Source: Mercurialis annua (Eukaryota > Streptophyta > Magnoliopsida > Malpighiales > Euphorbiaceae). Taken from it: DNA of 64,000 nt. The stretch lies in assembly GCF_937616625.2 (NCBI RefSeq), contig NC_065577.1, positions 2,645,001 through 2,709,000 on the forward strand. Direction: 5' to 3'. The notes below the pieces were generated by a model, which did no database searches, was not told the origin of the DNA, and worked only from the letters and a program-made list of their open reading frames with translations. The position numbers and the translations under genes were made by a program. This document shows, piece by piece, positions 23,498-39,680 of this stretch; positions within the stretch are counted from its first letter, which is position 1; each line of letters starts with the position of its first letter.

Positions 23498-26400
23498 CTA
23501 TTCCATGATGCCAGGTGCAGCATTTTCCACGTCGACGTCTCCCATCCCTGTATCTTCCTCGTCTGCACTATCTTCGTCGCCGCTAACCTCCTCATTTTCA
23601 TTTCTTAACTTAGCCATGTGTTCAGCAAGCAATTTATCATCTCGTTCACTCACCTAATAAAACAATGCACGCGCACACACATTATATATATACATATAGC
23701 ACCAGTATAATTAGGGTTAATAAGTTTATGTTGTAAATTATTGTTTTCTCCTGAAATTAGAAAAATTTCCCCGACTTTTTAGGTATTAGATAAATGTAAG
23801 TAAGAAAATAGTAGTACATTTTTAAAATTCATGGGGAGAACAGTAATTTTGAACTAATTGCAGAGGTAATAGTAATTAACCCATAAAAAACTGAGAAGTA
23901 AAAAAAAAGTCACTCACTGCTCTCGGAGGTTCCTTCACAATAAGCTTCCCCTTATGCTGCTCTATTGCTTCGGTGCATGCAGTTATTGCCTTAGTGAGAA
24001 CTAATATACCTTGCTCCTACGGCAATTAAAAAATTTCATTAATAATGTTATTGCCAGTGGAAAATTAAATTGGCAAAATCAATTATATAATCCAAGAAAG
24101 TAAAAAGTGTATTTAAACAGCTACGTCACTTGTAGTTTGAGAAACAAGTGAAGAATAAGAACCAAAGCAAAAATATGTAAGATATACAAATTGAGAAACT
24201 CAAAAACGATAAGTAACCCAAAGAACATAAATCACGTAGGCAAGGCTAGTTCATCTGGGACAGTGCTAGTGTCGATAAATAGAACACAAGGAATTTAATT
24301 GTACTAAGCTATTAGAAACATGCAGAAAATTTAACTACTATGAACTTTGCAAAGCAAAGAAAGCAGAGCAAATGATGGACTTGTACTCAACCAAAGAATG
24401 CTGTTTCAACAAAATATAGCAGAATACTACGATTTCCAAACCATACAGTAATGCCAATTGTGTAAAAGCAGGGGCAGAGCCAGGGCCATTACATCTTGAG
24501 CGTTTCATACTTTTTTTGGCATAAGCCCTTTTCTTTCCTAACAAAAAAGTATTTTAACTTCTTATTTTATAATTTTTTTTAGCTATTAAGTTTGAATTTT
24601 TATGTTAATTGGCACTCCTCAAATTTTGTTTCCTTCCAAAAACCCTTTTAACTTTTATTTTCTTTAAAATAGAGATATTAAATTTAAATTTTTATATAAT
24701 CGGCCCCCCTTAACATTCAGTCCTAGCTACGCCCCATGTACAAGGAAAAATTATAGAAGACTAAAATTCTGTACAGGTGCAAATCTAACCTTGTCTAGCG
24801 TTTGTGTTGTAAGAACATAAAGTGGAGGAGCAACCAGTTTAATTTTCACGGGACAGTCCTTATTGCCTGCAGCCTCAGCTTTCCTCATAGAATCCTGTCA
24901 ATTAGATAAACAAATAAACTATGTATATCATAAAAATGCCTTGCAAGTAGAGTACTTATCTGCACACACAAATTTCTTAGCCATTTGAAAGAAGAAGAAA
25001 ACAAATTAAAGAAACAGTAGTAGAAGACTAAAGGAAAGAGAATGTGACCTTAATGTGAAGAACTCCATCAAACTGGAAACATTTCATTTCAATATCAGCC
25101 CGAATCTTCAATGGTTGAGGGGTCATTCTTCTCCTTATATTCTTTACCAAAGCTTCTTTAATTTCCTCTGTCACAGCAGGTACTACCTTGGTAACCTATT
25201 CAGCAAACAAGAACTAAGTAATCCAAATAAAATCAGCAGAAACTATTTTATTTAACAAAATTTACCTCTTGACCATCAGGACCAACTTCTTTGATTTCAC
25301 GGGTAAGGGAATTCAAAACTGAATCAGGATCATTCACAACGATTTTAAATGCCTGCGAGTCTAACATAATGAGTCAAAAAGAATAACAAAATAAAATTGG
25401 AAACAGGAATAATATAGAAAGCAGCGAATCCTCACCTCAAAAGCATGGCCATATTTCCGGTACAACGGCCAGCCAATATGAATGTACAATTCCTGTTAAA
25501 AAAACACTATGGTGGTAAGATACATTATAAATGAAAGCACACAATATTTGACCATGAAAACAGAAATCACAACTTGATCATGAAAACAGCAAAGGGATTA
25601 TACAACATATCTAGATTTTAGAATGTTAAGCTATTCTCAAATTTTCTAATGTTATTGATTAAACCATGAAAAGTTCAATTCTTTTTTCAGCAAAACTCCA
25701 ACCAATTAACTAACAACCAATTTACAACTTGTACATCGACAAGATAATAAGCCTTGTTAGGTGTATAGTATATAGGTTAATTTCATTATTATATACATGT
25801 TCAATTCTGCAATTAATCTATCAGAAATCACAATCTCCAATTTCAATTGTACTAAGCTATTCTGCAATTTTCTAATGTTATCGATTAAACCATGAAAACT
25901 TCATCCAATGAACTAACAACCAATTCACAACTTGTAAATCGACAAGATAAAAAGCCGGTTAACTTCATTATTATTGAAAAATCAATACATGTTCAATTTT
26001 TCAACTAATCTACCAAAATGACAATCTAAACAATTAAAAACTTTCACCAACTAACATTCATCAAAACAAACACTAATATACCTCCAAATCAGTAGACATA
26101 GTCTAATGTTATCGATTAAAACATGAAAACATCCAATTTTTATAATAGCAAAACTTCATACAATGAACTAACAAAGACTTCACAAATTGCACATCGACAA
26201 GATAATAAGCCGATTAATTTCATGATTAGGTTAATTTCATTACTACACATGTTCAATTCTTCAACTAATCTACCAAAAATCACAATCTAGACAATTAAAA
26301 ACTTTCACCATCTAACATTCATAAGAAAAAAAACTAATATACCTCCAAATCGGCAGACATAGTCTCGGCAACATGGCGCATAATCGAGTGAACAAGCTTA

Positions 26401-26717
26401 CTCTTATTATACCTCTCTTCACAAGTCTCAATATCTTCCTCACTAACTCTTCTCTTACTCAAATCAATATACCCCTTCTCCTTATCGACACGCAGAACCA
26501 TCACCGGCTCGATACGCCCGACCTTAATTAAGCTACTAACACTCCTAATACGACGCCGTGAGAGCTCTGAAAACAGAATCATACCTTCAATGTTATTGTA
26601 CTCCAACAGCGACACGTACGCGCCCATGTCCGCAATATTTTTCACCTGTATCATCACTGCCATGTCCACCTCTGGGTACCTCGATTCGTACATTCTGCAC
26701 TCCAAATTAGGACCCAT
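23498..26717 (-). CDS. eIF2alpha: Eukaryotic translation initiation factor 2 subunit alpha
   Basis: Seven coding exons on the minus strand: 26717-26343, 25492-25436, 25352-25266, 25195-25049, 24894-24790, 24016-23918 and 23653-23498, all with GT-AG introns in phase 0. They give 341 residues, the usual plant length. The N-terminal S1 RNA-binding domain (about residues 15-90, [20 protein letters not shown]) carries the regulatory serine in [10 protein letters not shown] at residue 53, the site phosphorylated by GCN2 to shut down translation. The central helical and C-terminal alpha-beta domains follow ([33 protein letters not shown]), then an acidic tail with [13 protein letters not shown] typical of plants. 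The start is the first ATG before [10 protein letters not shown]. The protein forms eIF2 with beta and gamma and delivers initiator tRNA to the ribosome. Intron 1 is enlarged by a triplication described separately. Confidence 0.97.
25645..26341. repeat. Triplicated segment in eIF2-alpha intron 1
   Basis: Three imperfect copies of about 230 bp start near 25645, 25871 and 26102 with TCTAATGTTAT(T/C)GATTAAA. They share ACATCGACAAGATAATAAGCC and TACATGTTCAATT. The boundary between copies 2 and 3 (26080-26105) contains a copy of the exon 1 end plus its 5' splice site (minus strand TGATTTGGAG|GTATAT), so the repeat was generated across the exon-intron border. Confidence 0.85.
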
Positions 26718-26984
26718 CGCCGATTTTTAGGGTTTTGAATTGGGGATTTTCTCTTTTATTGAGTTCTTAGGGTTTTTCTGATGAAATCGCACTAAATCTA
26801 ACGCGAGAAAGAAGAATTATGCGGAGCCACGACCATGGGCTTCCCGATTATACCACTAGAATTGGATTCGGCCTTTTCTTTTTGGGAAAAAGGTATATTT
26901 TAGACCTTAATGATTTTTGTATGAGTAAAAACATCCCATGTGCTTTTTTTTTTTTAAATAAAAATACGCTCTAATTTATTGTTA

Positions 26985-27377
26985 GGCAGAAGGTATAAAA
27001 AAACCCTTGGATTTTTTTCAAAAGTATAGATCAGCTCTTTTACTTTATCTGGATACAATTAAGCCTCCGTATTTTTAAAATTAGACAATTAAACTCTTAT
27101 TATTTTAAAATTGAACAAATAAACCCTCTTCATTTACTTTTAGGACACTTATCCCCTCAAATTTTTGGTAAATATTTTAAATATTAAAATTATTTTTGAA
27201 CGTTTTTCTATGATTATGAGAGACATGTCAGCCATTAACGAGTGTTTCTAATGATGTTGGATGAAAGGGGTTATTTGTTTTATTTGAAAACAAAGAGGGC
27301 TTAATTATATCCCAAAAAATAAAAAGGCCGATTTATATTTTTGTGAAAACTATGAGAATTTTTTTGTACTTTTTACC
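26985..27377. mobile_element. Foldback MULE-type MITE, copy 1
   Basis: 393 bp with long imperfect arms: GGCAGAAGGTATAAAAAAA at the left and the complement of GGTAAAAAGTACAAAAAAA at the right. An internal block, GAGAGACATGTCAGCCATTA, is found in reverse orientation in the copy at 52299-52677. The flanks TTTATTGTT and TTTATTGCT are a possible 9-bp duplication with one mismatch. It lies about 270 bp upstream of the eIF2-alpha start codon. Confidence 0.8.
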
Positions 27378-27386
27378 TTTATTGCT

Positions 27387-28093
27387 GTTATAAAAATACT
27401 TTTAAATATTTTTTTTAAAAAATACGATATCTACTAATAATCTATTAAAAGAGCGTATTTAAAAAAAAATTAATACATATTTTTACAAATATTTAATTAA
27501 AAACAAATTTTTTTATAAAAAGCTTTCTTTATCTCCAAAATGGCCCCAACTTTTTTAATAGAGTCCTTTTAATGACATATTTTTTAAATTTTATTTGCTT
27601 TTTCAGAAAAAATTAGAGCTAGCACGTGTTTTCTCAAAATAATGGCACATGCACGTTGTTTTCCTTCTTTTTGCAAGGAGATATTGGACTTATACTTGAA
27701 GGCGTGGCACAGTTGATCAATCTCTAATAATATGTATATGACCCTCAATATTCATGGGCAGTGTGCCAATTTAAAAAATGTCTAATATTAACTCTCGCTA
27801 ATTCCGCTAACAATTAGAGTAGGTTATCTTTGAAAAAAAAAATGGAGATATCGGACTTCACAGAAATATTTATTTAAGAGCATCCCTCTTTCATATGGTA
27901 TCTTTTGCATTATTTTTAAAATATAATATAGCAAAATGTAATATTGAAAATAAATTGAGGGATAAATTATGACCTTCCCTTGTGAGGGTCATAGTAATTA
28001 TTTCTTTCATATATGACGTATTATCATATCTATTTTATAGAGTAATATTTTTTTCTTAAAATTATTATTAATTACAACACACTATTATTTTAA
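27387..28093. other. AT-rich spacer
   Basis: No gene, RNA or element boundary is supported. Confidence 0.45.
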
Positions 28094-28103
28094 TTTTTTT
28101 ATT

Positions 28104-29261
28104 GAACAAAGGGTCAATTCACCCCCTCAACTTGGCACGAAATATCAAATAAGTTATTTTGGACGTTTTTGGGTCAAACAGACCCGCAACTTAGCACTTT
28201 AGCATCAAAAAGGCCCTTCCCCACTCTCACTTCCTTGAGTGAGATACACTCTCCAATTTAAAATGTAAAAAAGTTTGAAATGATCCTTAATTTTATTTTA
28301 TTTTTCAAATTAACATTTAATAACTCTTAATTTTCATTTATAATCCTTATATTTGTAAAATTCAAAAGTTAAATTAAATTTCAAATAAAAATTGAAGAAT
28401 CTTACAACACTTTTTTCATATTTTAGCTTAAACCTAATTATTCTACTTCTTCTTCACATTTCAGCCGCCTTCAAACTTTCTACCACCTTCACCGCCGTCC
28501 TTTTATTCTTAATGAATCAACAGCTAGAATGGCCTCTCTTCTTCTTCGTTCGTTCGTTAGCTGATGCTTCCGTTCATCCACCGATGTCGTTTCTGTTCGT
28601 CCGCCGCTATAGCCTCTTTCGTCCGATCCGTTTCCGCTGCTGCTGATGTTGGTGGACAAGGCGCTGGTACCGGCGTTGCTTCTTAAACTGCCGTCAACTT
28701 CTTCCTCCTCCGCTTCTCCTCCATATCATCTGCCTTGTGAGTTCGACGACGGGGACAAGAGCATAAGCAACAGTGAGAACGACGAGCAACAGCTTTTGAT
28801 TATGCTTTTAATTTTACTGATTTTGTTGTTGGTGTGTGTGAACTGATAAATTGCGTGACAGTGGTTGTTTGAACTGAACGGCGGCAGCTTGAAAGCTTGG
28901 TGGAAGTTGGTGGTGGAAATTGGTGGAGGAAGGTGACAACGGTAATTGTTAGATTAGGGGCAGTTCGACGGCGGTTACCTTTGATAGGGGCGGCGGCGGC
29001 GGCGGTTTCCATCTGTGGATTAGGGTTAGGTTTAATTAAATTTAATTAGTGTTAATTAGAGTTCTTACTGTATTTAATTAGTACTAAATTTTGATTAATT
29101 TTTGTAATTAACAATCCCACTCTCTTTTATGAGTGTTTTTGTGTCAGAGGGGTTGATTTGAGCGAAAAACGCAAGTTGCGGGTCTGTTCGACCCAAAAAC
29201 GTCTAAAATGACTTATTTGATATTTCGTGCCAAGTTGAGGGGGTGAATTGACCCTTTGTTC
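28104..29261. mobile_element. Pack-MULE candidate with GC-rich interior
   Basis: 1158 bp. The terminal inverted repeats are nearly identical over about 88 bp (GAACAAAGGGTCAATTCACC..., including GGCACGAAATATCAAATAAG and GACGTTTTTGGGTC) and weakly similar further in. The direct repeat TTTTTTTATT is at 28094-28103 and 29262-29271, giving a 9-10 bp target duplication. No transposase is present. The interior (about 28440-29030) is far more GC-rich than its surroundings and looks like exon sequence: CTTCTTCTTCGTTCGTTCG, GCTTCTCCTCC, and a frame with CEFDDGDKSISNSENDEQQ. I do not recognise the source gene. Confidence 0.85.
28392..29030. pseudogene. Putative captured gene fragment
   Basis: GC-rich coding-like sequence inside the element at 28104-29261. 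On the plus strand, one frame starts ATGGCCTCTCTTCTTCTTC near 28528 like an organelle-targeted N terminus but is closed by TAG soon after. Another frame, 28646-28846, contains LPCEFDDGDKS and an acidic run. On the minus strand, 28800-29012 starts METAAAAAPIKGNRR. None can be called a gene from sequence alone; the parent locus should be elsewhere in the genome. Confidence 0.4.
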
Positions 29262-29459
29262 TTTTTTTATTTGTCCTAAGTTTAGGTCTTGAGGTATTAC
29301 CTACACACAGACTAATTACAATTACAAATTAATAATCTCTCAAATTCAATACTGACTTAAATATCGAAGTGTTGATAAGACAACTACCGTCCGATCAGCA
29401 ATCTAACTCCTATTTTATAAACACCCGTTTAAAAAGAATTTAATTGTATAATTCCAATT

Positions 29460-31137
29460 AAAATTTATGTAATTTAATTCTTAAGTTTATTAGACGAGCT
29501 ACGAATAATGTTGCGGATGTTAATATTCAAGTATCTTGTCCTATGTTATGTCAATAAAAACGCATTATTAATTTCTATAACCACTTTTGATATGGCTGAA
29601 TTGAAATTCTTAAATTTTAAAAAGTATGTTACTATATTATTGTTATTCTACATAACAAATAAAAAGATTTGGGGTGATGAAGGTGGCCATAGTATTGAAA
29701 CATACTATAAATACAATAAATAAAATCAAGTAACAAAATCTAAATGAATCCAAAGTTTAAATGATAAAATCTGAATTTTCTTTTTATTATCATAACTTCA
29801 TATTCATTTAGATCATAAAATCCCAGGATTTTAATATTTAATATTTATTGCACTCTCTCTTTTACTATATAAATTCCATTTCTTCACAGTTGAATCATAC
29901 ACCTGTCCTCCTATCTTAGAGAAAAAAAAAAAAACTCACACTCAAAATGTCAAAAAGAAAAGAAAAATAAAGGAAATACTCCGCTCGTTTGCTTTAAATT
30001 TTGTTTTTTAACACAACATATTTAGTCATATTTTTTAAATTTCATTTCGAACAAGAAAATTTATTCATTCTTATATTTCGAGTTTCCTTGATATTTTATA
30101 AAAATGTTAGTTAATTTCTAAAATTATACATTTCTAAAATATTTTTATAAAAAATTTGTTCCACTGATTTCCAATTTATAGGCAGAAAATTAGATCGTTA
30201 TTCATGGCAATTCAGCTACACGCTTTTCATATTGCTCTCTCCGGATCTAATAATGAATCCTTTATGGTCTCCGGCATACAATTATTCCACTGTCGCTAAA
30301 TTTCTGACGTGGAAATGTTTCACGGTTACCATTGAGAAAATATTGCGCTCTCATTAAAAAATGAAATTTTCTTATCGAATCAAATGATTTTGTTGCAAAT
30401 TTTTTGACCAATCTTATCATCGGATCCTATTTGCTCTTATGGGCTCCGATTTTGGTGTATTAAGAGTAAATTAGGTCATAAAATTTTGGTACCATAATGT
30501 CAAAATTGTGAAAGATGAGATTTGAAGATGAGATATCGAGCTACATGGCAAGATGAAAAGTGGGTTGGCTGAGACAAAAAGAAGGAAGGGAAGCTAATGG
30601 AGGGTACTAGTTTTTGTATCCTATATTTTAATCTAGCATCAAAATATTAAGCTGTATTAAAATCTGTCTTAAAGATTAAGTTTCTATTGTAAGTGAACTT
30701 CAAAAATGTTCAAACCAAAATAATTTGATGGAATAACTAATGACAATATGTTTTAAAAATATGTTGGAGATGTTATATAACTTATATTATATGGGGATCA
30801 ATATTATGACAACTGATGTCATAATATCATTTTATTGTAGCCAAAAGTGACAATATACTATCGTTTGAAATACAATTAATTTTTTTGTACCGTTTTAATA
30901 CAATTTGAAATTTTAGTACAAAACTGAAATGCAAGGCAAAGATTTTATATTTTATATCACTTCCTATATTACTGAAATTACATTGCACTACAATTCTGCT
31001 AGAGCAATTACAAGAAGGTAAGTAAAAAATTAAGAATCTGTTAGCAAACTAAAATCAACAGTTACATTGGTCAATTGACAATCAAATTGTTAGTTTATCA
31101 ACTAAAAAAATGCTATGCTAAAATATCATCTTCAATG
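29460..31137 (+). repeat. Gene-like repeat unit R5, abutting squalene epoxidase
   Basis: TATA box TATATAAAT is at 29866-29874. The leader has ATGTCAAAAAGAAAAGAAAAA. An acceptor-like TTTATAG precedes GCAGAAAATTAGATCG, and the core TTATTCATGGCAATTCAGCT is near 30194. The core frame runs about 33 codons (MAIQLHAFHIALSGSNNES...). The downstream half matches R2 and R4, then runs without a break into the 3' end of the minus-strand squalene epoxidase gene, so the unit and that gene converge tail to tail. This is the only copy with an intact neighbour on that side. Confidence 0.65.
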
Positions 31138-34819
<3,682 letters not shown>

Positions 34820-34928
34820 TTCCAAATCTGAAGTTGAAGAAAAAATGGAAATTTTTCTCTTCTCTGGTGCTTGAAATTTTTTGAACCTCTAAGTTGTGTG
34901 GTGTATGAAACTGAGTTATGGGGTTTCA

Positions 34929-34935
34929 TTATATA
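34929..34935 (-). promoter_or_regulatory. Likely TATA box of SQE
   Basis: TATATAA on the minus strand, about 110 bp upstream of the start codon, in a context (ACTATATAATGAAACC) that fits a plant core promoter with an 80-bp leader. Confidence 0.5.
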
Positions 34936-34944
34936 GTATAAGCT

Positions 34945-36280
34945 AGTCAAAGAATTATCTGCATGGGAATTGGTCCAAAGGGTATTGATCAAATGACTCA
35001 AACAATGAATTAAAATTTGTAATGTGGGATATGGACAAATATATATAAAAAATGTTCAAATAATGATGAATATGTTGTCAAGTTCTTGAAAACAAGAGAC
35101 AGGCAAAAGAGTGTTGACTTGAAAGAGTAATAACGAGAAAGAGTCAATCAGTTCTGAAGAAAACTTCTTTGTCTGTTTCTTTCTGCTAAGCTGATAATTT
35201 CTTTGGAGTTTCAGGTTGTTTTCAAGAAACATATCCTGGGCAGCCAACAACAGGTCGTCCAAAATTAGGCAACAAAGTAAAAGCAAACGACAACTCAACA
35301 TACTATCTGCTCATTACAAATTACAACACAGACGTTTACATCACAAAATTTAGGACAATGAAAGGAGCAAGTACAATAATGTGTTACTGTTAACAAACTT
35401 TCTGCGTTCATATAAATTTTCTGTATGTATATTTTGAGATGTGCAATTAACAATGCAATAATGCTTAAATTCTAAGAAGTAAGAACTTCCATAGGAGTTA
35501 AACATCCAGCCTTAATTTTAATTTCTTGTATCTAAGAAAATGTTATGCCTTGGCACTTTTCTTTTCTTGTGAGAAGATATTAGTAGGATTGATGCGGGTA
35601 TCGACTATCACATGTTCAATGTGACTCAAAATACAGGGTATGCGTTATGTCTATATTACAAAGGACGGCTTTATTTACTAATTATTTTCCATTCATTAAT
35701 TACATAAATTAGCTAGTTTTCTCGTATTCACTAGAAGTATACGAATTTATAATCAATGTGAATTGTTGGATTTAAATCATTCAGTCCTTGTTATCTTACA
35801 AAAATCAAACTAGTCGAAAGGTGAAATCAGCTAGATTCAAATCAAGAATTGTAAAAAGCTAAACCAAGGATATTGAATTTTTCAGGGAATTGTGTCATGT
35901 GTTTCGTATCTCATTTAACATCTTCTGAGTTTACTAGCATCTCTTTGTTTCTAAAATTTATTCTTTTAAAAATCCAATGAAATATCTATTGCTTTCATAT
36001 CGGAGTTGTTTTAATGAATTATCAGGTGTTTTTTCACTAAAAACCTAGACTATTGACTAAAATAATTCTTGATCAACATCCTTCAACTACAATATCTATA
36101 TAGTACTAGAGAAGTGCTATTTTTTATTACAACAAAGGAAAGAAAGGCTAAATTAGCATTACTTTTCAGGTTTGAATATAACGTCTCTATCACTAGGTAG
36201 AGCTCGAAGGATTAACAAGGAATTTTTCTTATAATTATTATTATACTGCGCTTATTGTTTGAATCCAAAAAGAAACATAT
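34945..36280. other. SQE upstream region and spacer
   Basis: Holds the SQE promoter region. A minus-strand open frame at 35056-35301 (MLSCRLLLLCCLILDD...) has no recognisable domain and I do not call it a gene. No element boundary is seen. Confidence 0.4.
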
Positions 36281-36289
36281 TAACTCAAA

Positions 36290-37100
36290 TCCGAAACAGT
36301 TACATTTGATAGAAATTCGGGAAAGTCATTGAACCATTTCCGATTCCCGATAATCTTTTCTTAGACTGAGCAATTTGCGCTAACAGTTACTATCATTACT
36401 ATATTGCACTTATTCTACTTACAGACAAGACTTCCCTATCATGTAGTATTAAAATAAAGTTTACACTGTATTATTAAAACTATTATAAGTAAGCAAATCT
36501 CATTACAGATCAAAAATGGAACTGAATATTCAATCATAATTAAGAATCTGCGAAATAATTACGATTAAATCTACAACAATTTTAATCATTATGATTTCAG
36601 ATTCTTTTACAATTTTTTCATTTTTATTTCCATCTACATATATCTTTTTTCACCTATATAAATTACAAATTTGGTATTGAAATTTCCTATACAAATAGCA
36701 AACAAATTAAGAAAAAAAAACAAGAAAATGAAAAAAAAGAAGAAGTTACTGTCTGTAGCAATCCAAAGCTTAAACTCAAATAGATCGTTATTCATGGCAA
36801 TTCAGCTAAACTCGGAGCATAAATATGGTGACTCACCTGGTCACGAAGCTCCAATGATCTGGAATCTGATTTAGATCAAGTCCACCGTTAGATCATTCAA
36901 GACTGTGAGAGATGAGATTTGGGGGCGGGATCGGCGAATCAATGGCAATGCGAAGTGAAATTTAAGGAAGTTTTAGGGTTTTGAATTGAGTTAAATATTT
37001 GTTTTACCTGTAGAATTTTATTTGTAGTGAAAGAAAAAAAAAATTGAAGCTGATGCTATGGAAGCTCATGAAAAATCAGCTCATACACTCTGTATCTGCA
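36290..37100 (+). repeat. Gene-like repeat unit R6
   Basis: Starts near GAAACAGTTACATTTGATAG and has ATTATGATTTCAGATTCTTT upstream of a TATA box TATATAAATT at 36655-36664. The core TTATTCATGGCAATTCAGCT is at about 36790. Downstream, GATGAGATTTGGGGGCGGGA resembles the GATGAGATTTGAGGATGAGA of R4 and R5, linking the two subfamilies. It contains the intact small ORF listed next. Related sequence continues to about 39850 as the rest of the block. Confidence 0.6.
36728..36874 (+). CDS. Small ORF of unit R6 (48 aa), function unknown
   Basis: ATG at 36728 opens 48 codons: a lysine-rich start (MKKKKKLLSVAIQ), then SLFMAIQLNSEHKYGD and SPGHEAPMIWNLI. The segment SLFMAIQLNS is also read in R7, and SLFMAIQLHS or close variants in R2-R5, always just after the TATA-bearing leader. 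No signal peptide, domain or known family is recognised. It sits about 65 bp after the TATA box, so it would be the first ORF of a transcript. It could equally be part of a longer spliced gene or a decayed remnant. Confidence 0.25.
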   Translation: MKKKKKLLSVAIQSLNSNRSLFMAIQLNSEHKYGDSPGHEAPMIWNLI

Positions 37101-37853
37101 ACACTATCACCTTCACTTTTTGTAAATTTTCAATTCTAATCCATTTCTTAACTTTTACTTTCAACTATAGCCATTTGTCCAAACTGAAGTTGAAAAAAAT
37201 TCAAATATTTCATCACTAAAAAATACCCACTTTTTGTGATTTTTTTCGTTTATAATTTCACCTTTTTGAAATTTTCAATTTTAATCAATTTTGTAACTTT
37301 TACTTTTAATTATAGTCATTTGTTCAAATTGAAGTAGAAAAAAGTTCAAACATTTCGTTTATATTATTTCATATTGTTTCAATTTACATTTTCATCATGA
37401 TCAATTTTTAAAATGAAGCCATATGAGAGATTTATGAACTTTTTTAAATTCCAATTTGAATAAATGATTATAATTAAATGTGAAAAATTAAAAACCGGCT
37501 AAAATTGAAGATTTTAAAAGATGAGCCCATAAAAAAGTTCAAAAAATAAGATATTTCTAAGTGATTAGACCCTTTTTTTATTGATGATTACAGCATAAAA
37601 CTCACAATATTAGAGTATCTCCAAGGCAAGTACTAACTAAGTTTAGTATGAAAAAGTAATAAAATGCTATGGTCAGCATAACATTTTTTTTTTCAATGTA
37701 ACAAATTGAAAAAAATACTATAACAATGTATTGGAGATGCTTTTTAAAATTCAATGCTAAATTATGACATTAGCACTCCGGTTTAGCATTACCTTGGAAT
37801 TGCTTTTTAACAGAATGTTATCTAGTACTTTTACCGGCTATAGACTTCATATA

Positions 37854-38128
37854 CTCCCTCCGGTCCATAATATTTGTCGCATTTGGAAAATTTTTTTGGT
37901 CCATAATATTTGTCATATTTAGATTATCAAGAGAGCATTTATTGTCATTTTCCAAATTTGTCCCTAGCAATAAATAACTTAGTAAGAATAAAAACATTAG
38001 TCAAACATAAAAAAATAGTAATTAATATGGACAATTTAGTAAAAGAGCATATAAATCAAGACATATTTATTACTTTCTTAATCTATGTGAAATGGCCAAA
38101 TGCGACAAATATTATGAACCGGAGGGAG
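37854..38128. mobile_element. Stowaway-type MITE
   Basis: 275 bp with ends CTCCCTCCGGTCCATAATAT and its complement, inner arms TTTGTCGCATTTGG and CCAAATGCGACAAA, and TA on both sides. These are the classic features of Tc1/mariner-derived Stowaway elements. It is inserted in the R6 block. Confidence 0.92.
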
Positions 38129-38149
38129 TATAAACTTTAATTAATTATA

Positions 38150-39225
38150 GCTACCATACTGTAATAATTTTTAAATAATTAGATTGTTTAAAATACTGAA
38201 ATACTTTATACATTAAATTTGCTTCGGGATAATGATAGATTTAATCTATGAATTAGTTTGAAAATAATAGTTTAGTGTTTGATATATATTTATAATTTTT
38301 TAGTATTATCAGCTAAAAGATTACAATATGATGTTTTTATCATGTCACCTAAAAGATAAAGACATAATATGTAAATAGATTAAAGAGCTCAGTAAGGCTT
38401 TTAAGTCTAAACAGAGTCTAAATAATTTTTTATGTATATATAAACTATAATCTTTGCCAAATAGACAAAATAATTATTTATTCTATTTCATAAAAATAGA
38501 AAAAATTATATTTAATATAAGTTTAAAATAAATTTATTAGAATATTTCCATAATTTTATTACATAGACATTATATATAACTGCTCTACAGTGATTCAACT
38601 ATTAAAAAAATTAAAGGATATTGTAAGAGTATTTTTTTTAATAAACTAATTATAATTAATAATTGTTTTGATTCTTGTGGAAGTTTCATTTATTTTTATT
38701 TTTGTGGGGCGGACGGAGTAACAATTTATTTTCTTAGGCTTTTTATATCTCTAAATTTAGGTGTATATTTTAATAAATTAAATTTCATATTTTATCATAA
38801 AAAAGACAAAATGATTTTTTTATCCATAATTTTGACCATTTTATCAAAATACATTCCTAAAAACTAATTTTAATATTATGGTCCGCCAACTTTACAAATT
38901 CACACAAATATATTCAACCATTAATTTAAACCTAATTTTGAGCACGTAATCCTCATTTTAATCAAAATAATTTTTAACTAAAATTAAACTATAATTGTGT
39001 AAGATAATCATTAATAAAATCGTAAATTTATAAAGATTAATTATGAAAATAGGCATAATTTGAAATTCACATGTATTTGTTTTAATTTGCAAAATTGGCG
39101 GACTAGGATGTTCTTATTATACTTGAGGGAGATATTTTACAAAATGGTTAAAATTATGGATATAAAAACTCATTTTGCCTAAAAATATCAAAAAAGTCAT
39201 ACTTTTTGAATAATAATCTTTATTG
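38150..39225 (+). repeat. R6 block tail, also found around the CACTA element
   Basis: Markers such as GATTACAATATGATGTTTTT, AGGATATTGTAAGAG and CAAAATGGTTAAAATTATGG recur at 48100-48770 and again at 52690-52780, where the CACTA element and a MITE separate the two parts. This shows R6 and R8 are copies of one multi-kilobase block. Confidence 0.6.
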
Positions 39226-39229
39226 AATT

Positions 39230-39680
39230 TAAATCAAGCTGGAAGTCGAGTAACTAGCATATCATTTGAACTCGAGCTCAAGCTCGAACGTTAGAATTTA
39301 AGCTCATTTAATGTCAAAATTGAGTGTATTATAACACACTCAAACTCAATCCGAGCTTGACATAATTCAAATTTAGCCGTCTCATTTATACCCTTAGCAA
39401 TACCCGAATTAAATTGAATGACCAAATCAAATCGATAAATTAAAATTCAATTGACATTATAAAATAATTTTGATTTTTTAGATTGATTCAATTTTTAAAA
39501 TAAAGAAATTTTAGTCAAATTTTGATACAAATTGAATTAAAAGAAGGCATCGATTTTAAAAATCAATGGAACCGATTAGTTCGATTTGGTTTGAATATTT
39601 TCAAATTCTTATAAATTCAATTTGATTTAAAAGTATTATTTTGCTTTGGCTCGGTTCTTTTCGAACCAAATGTGCACCCT
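39230..39680 (+). repeat. Block repeat E, copy 3 (upstream of R7)
   Basis: Carries AATTAAATTGAATGACCAAAT, ATCGATTTTAAAAATCAATGG and CCGATTAGTTCGATTTGG, matching the copies at 13241, 19590 and 52760. Confidence 0.6.

Noticed and set aside
35056..35301. 80-codon minus-strand frame starting MLSCRLLLLCC
   Set aside because: No domain, no conserved neighbours and composition like the spacer. Probably chance, though a signal-like start was noted.
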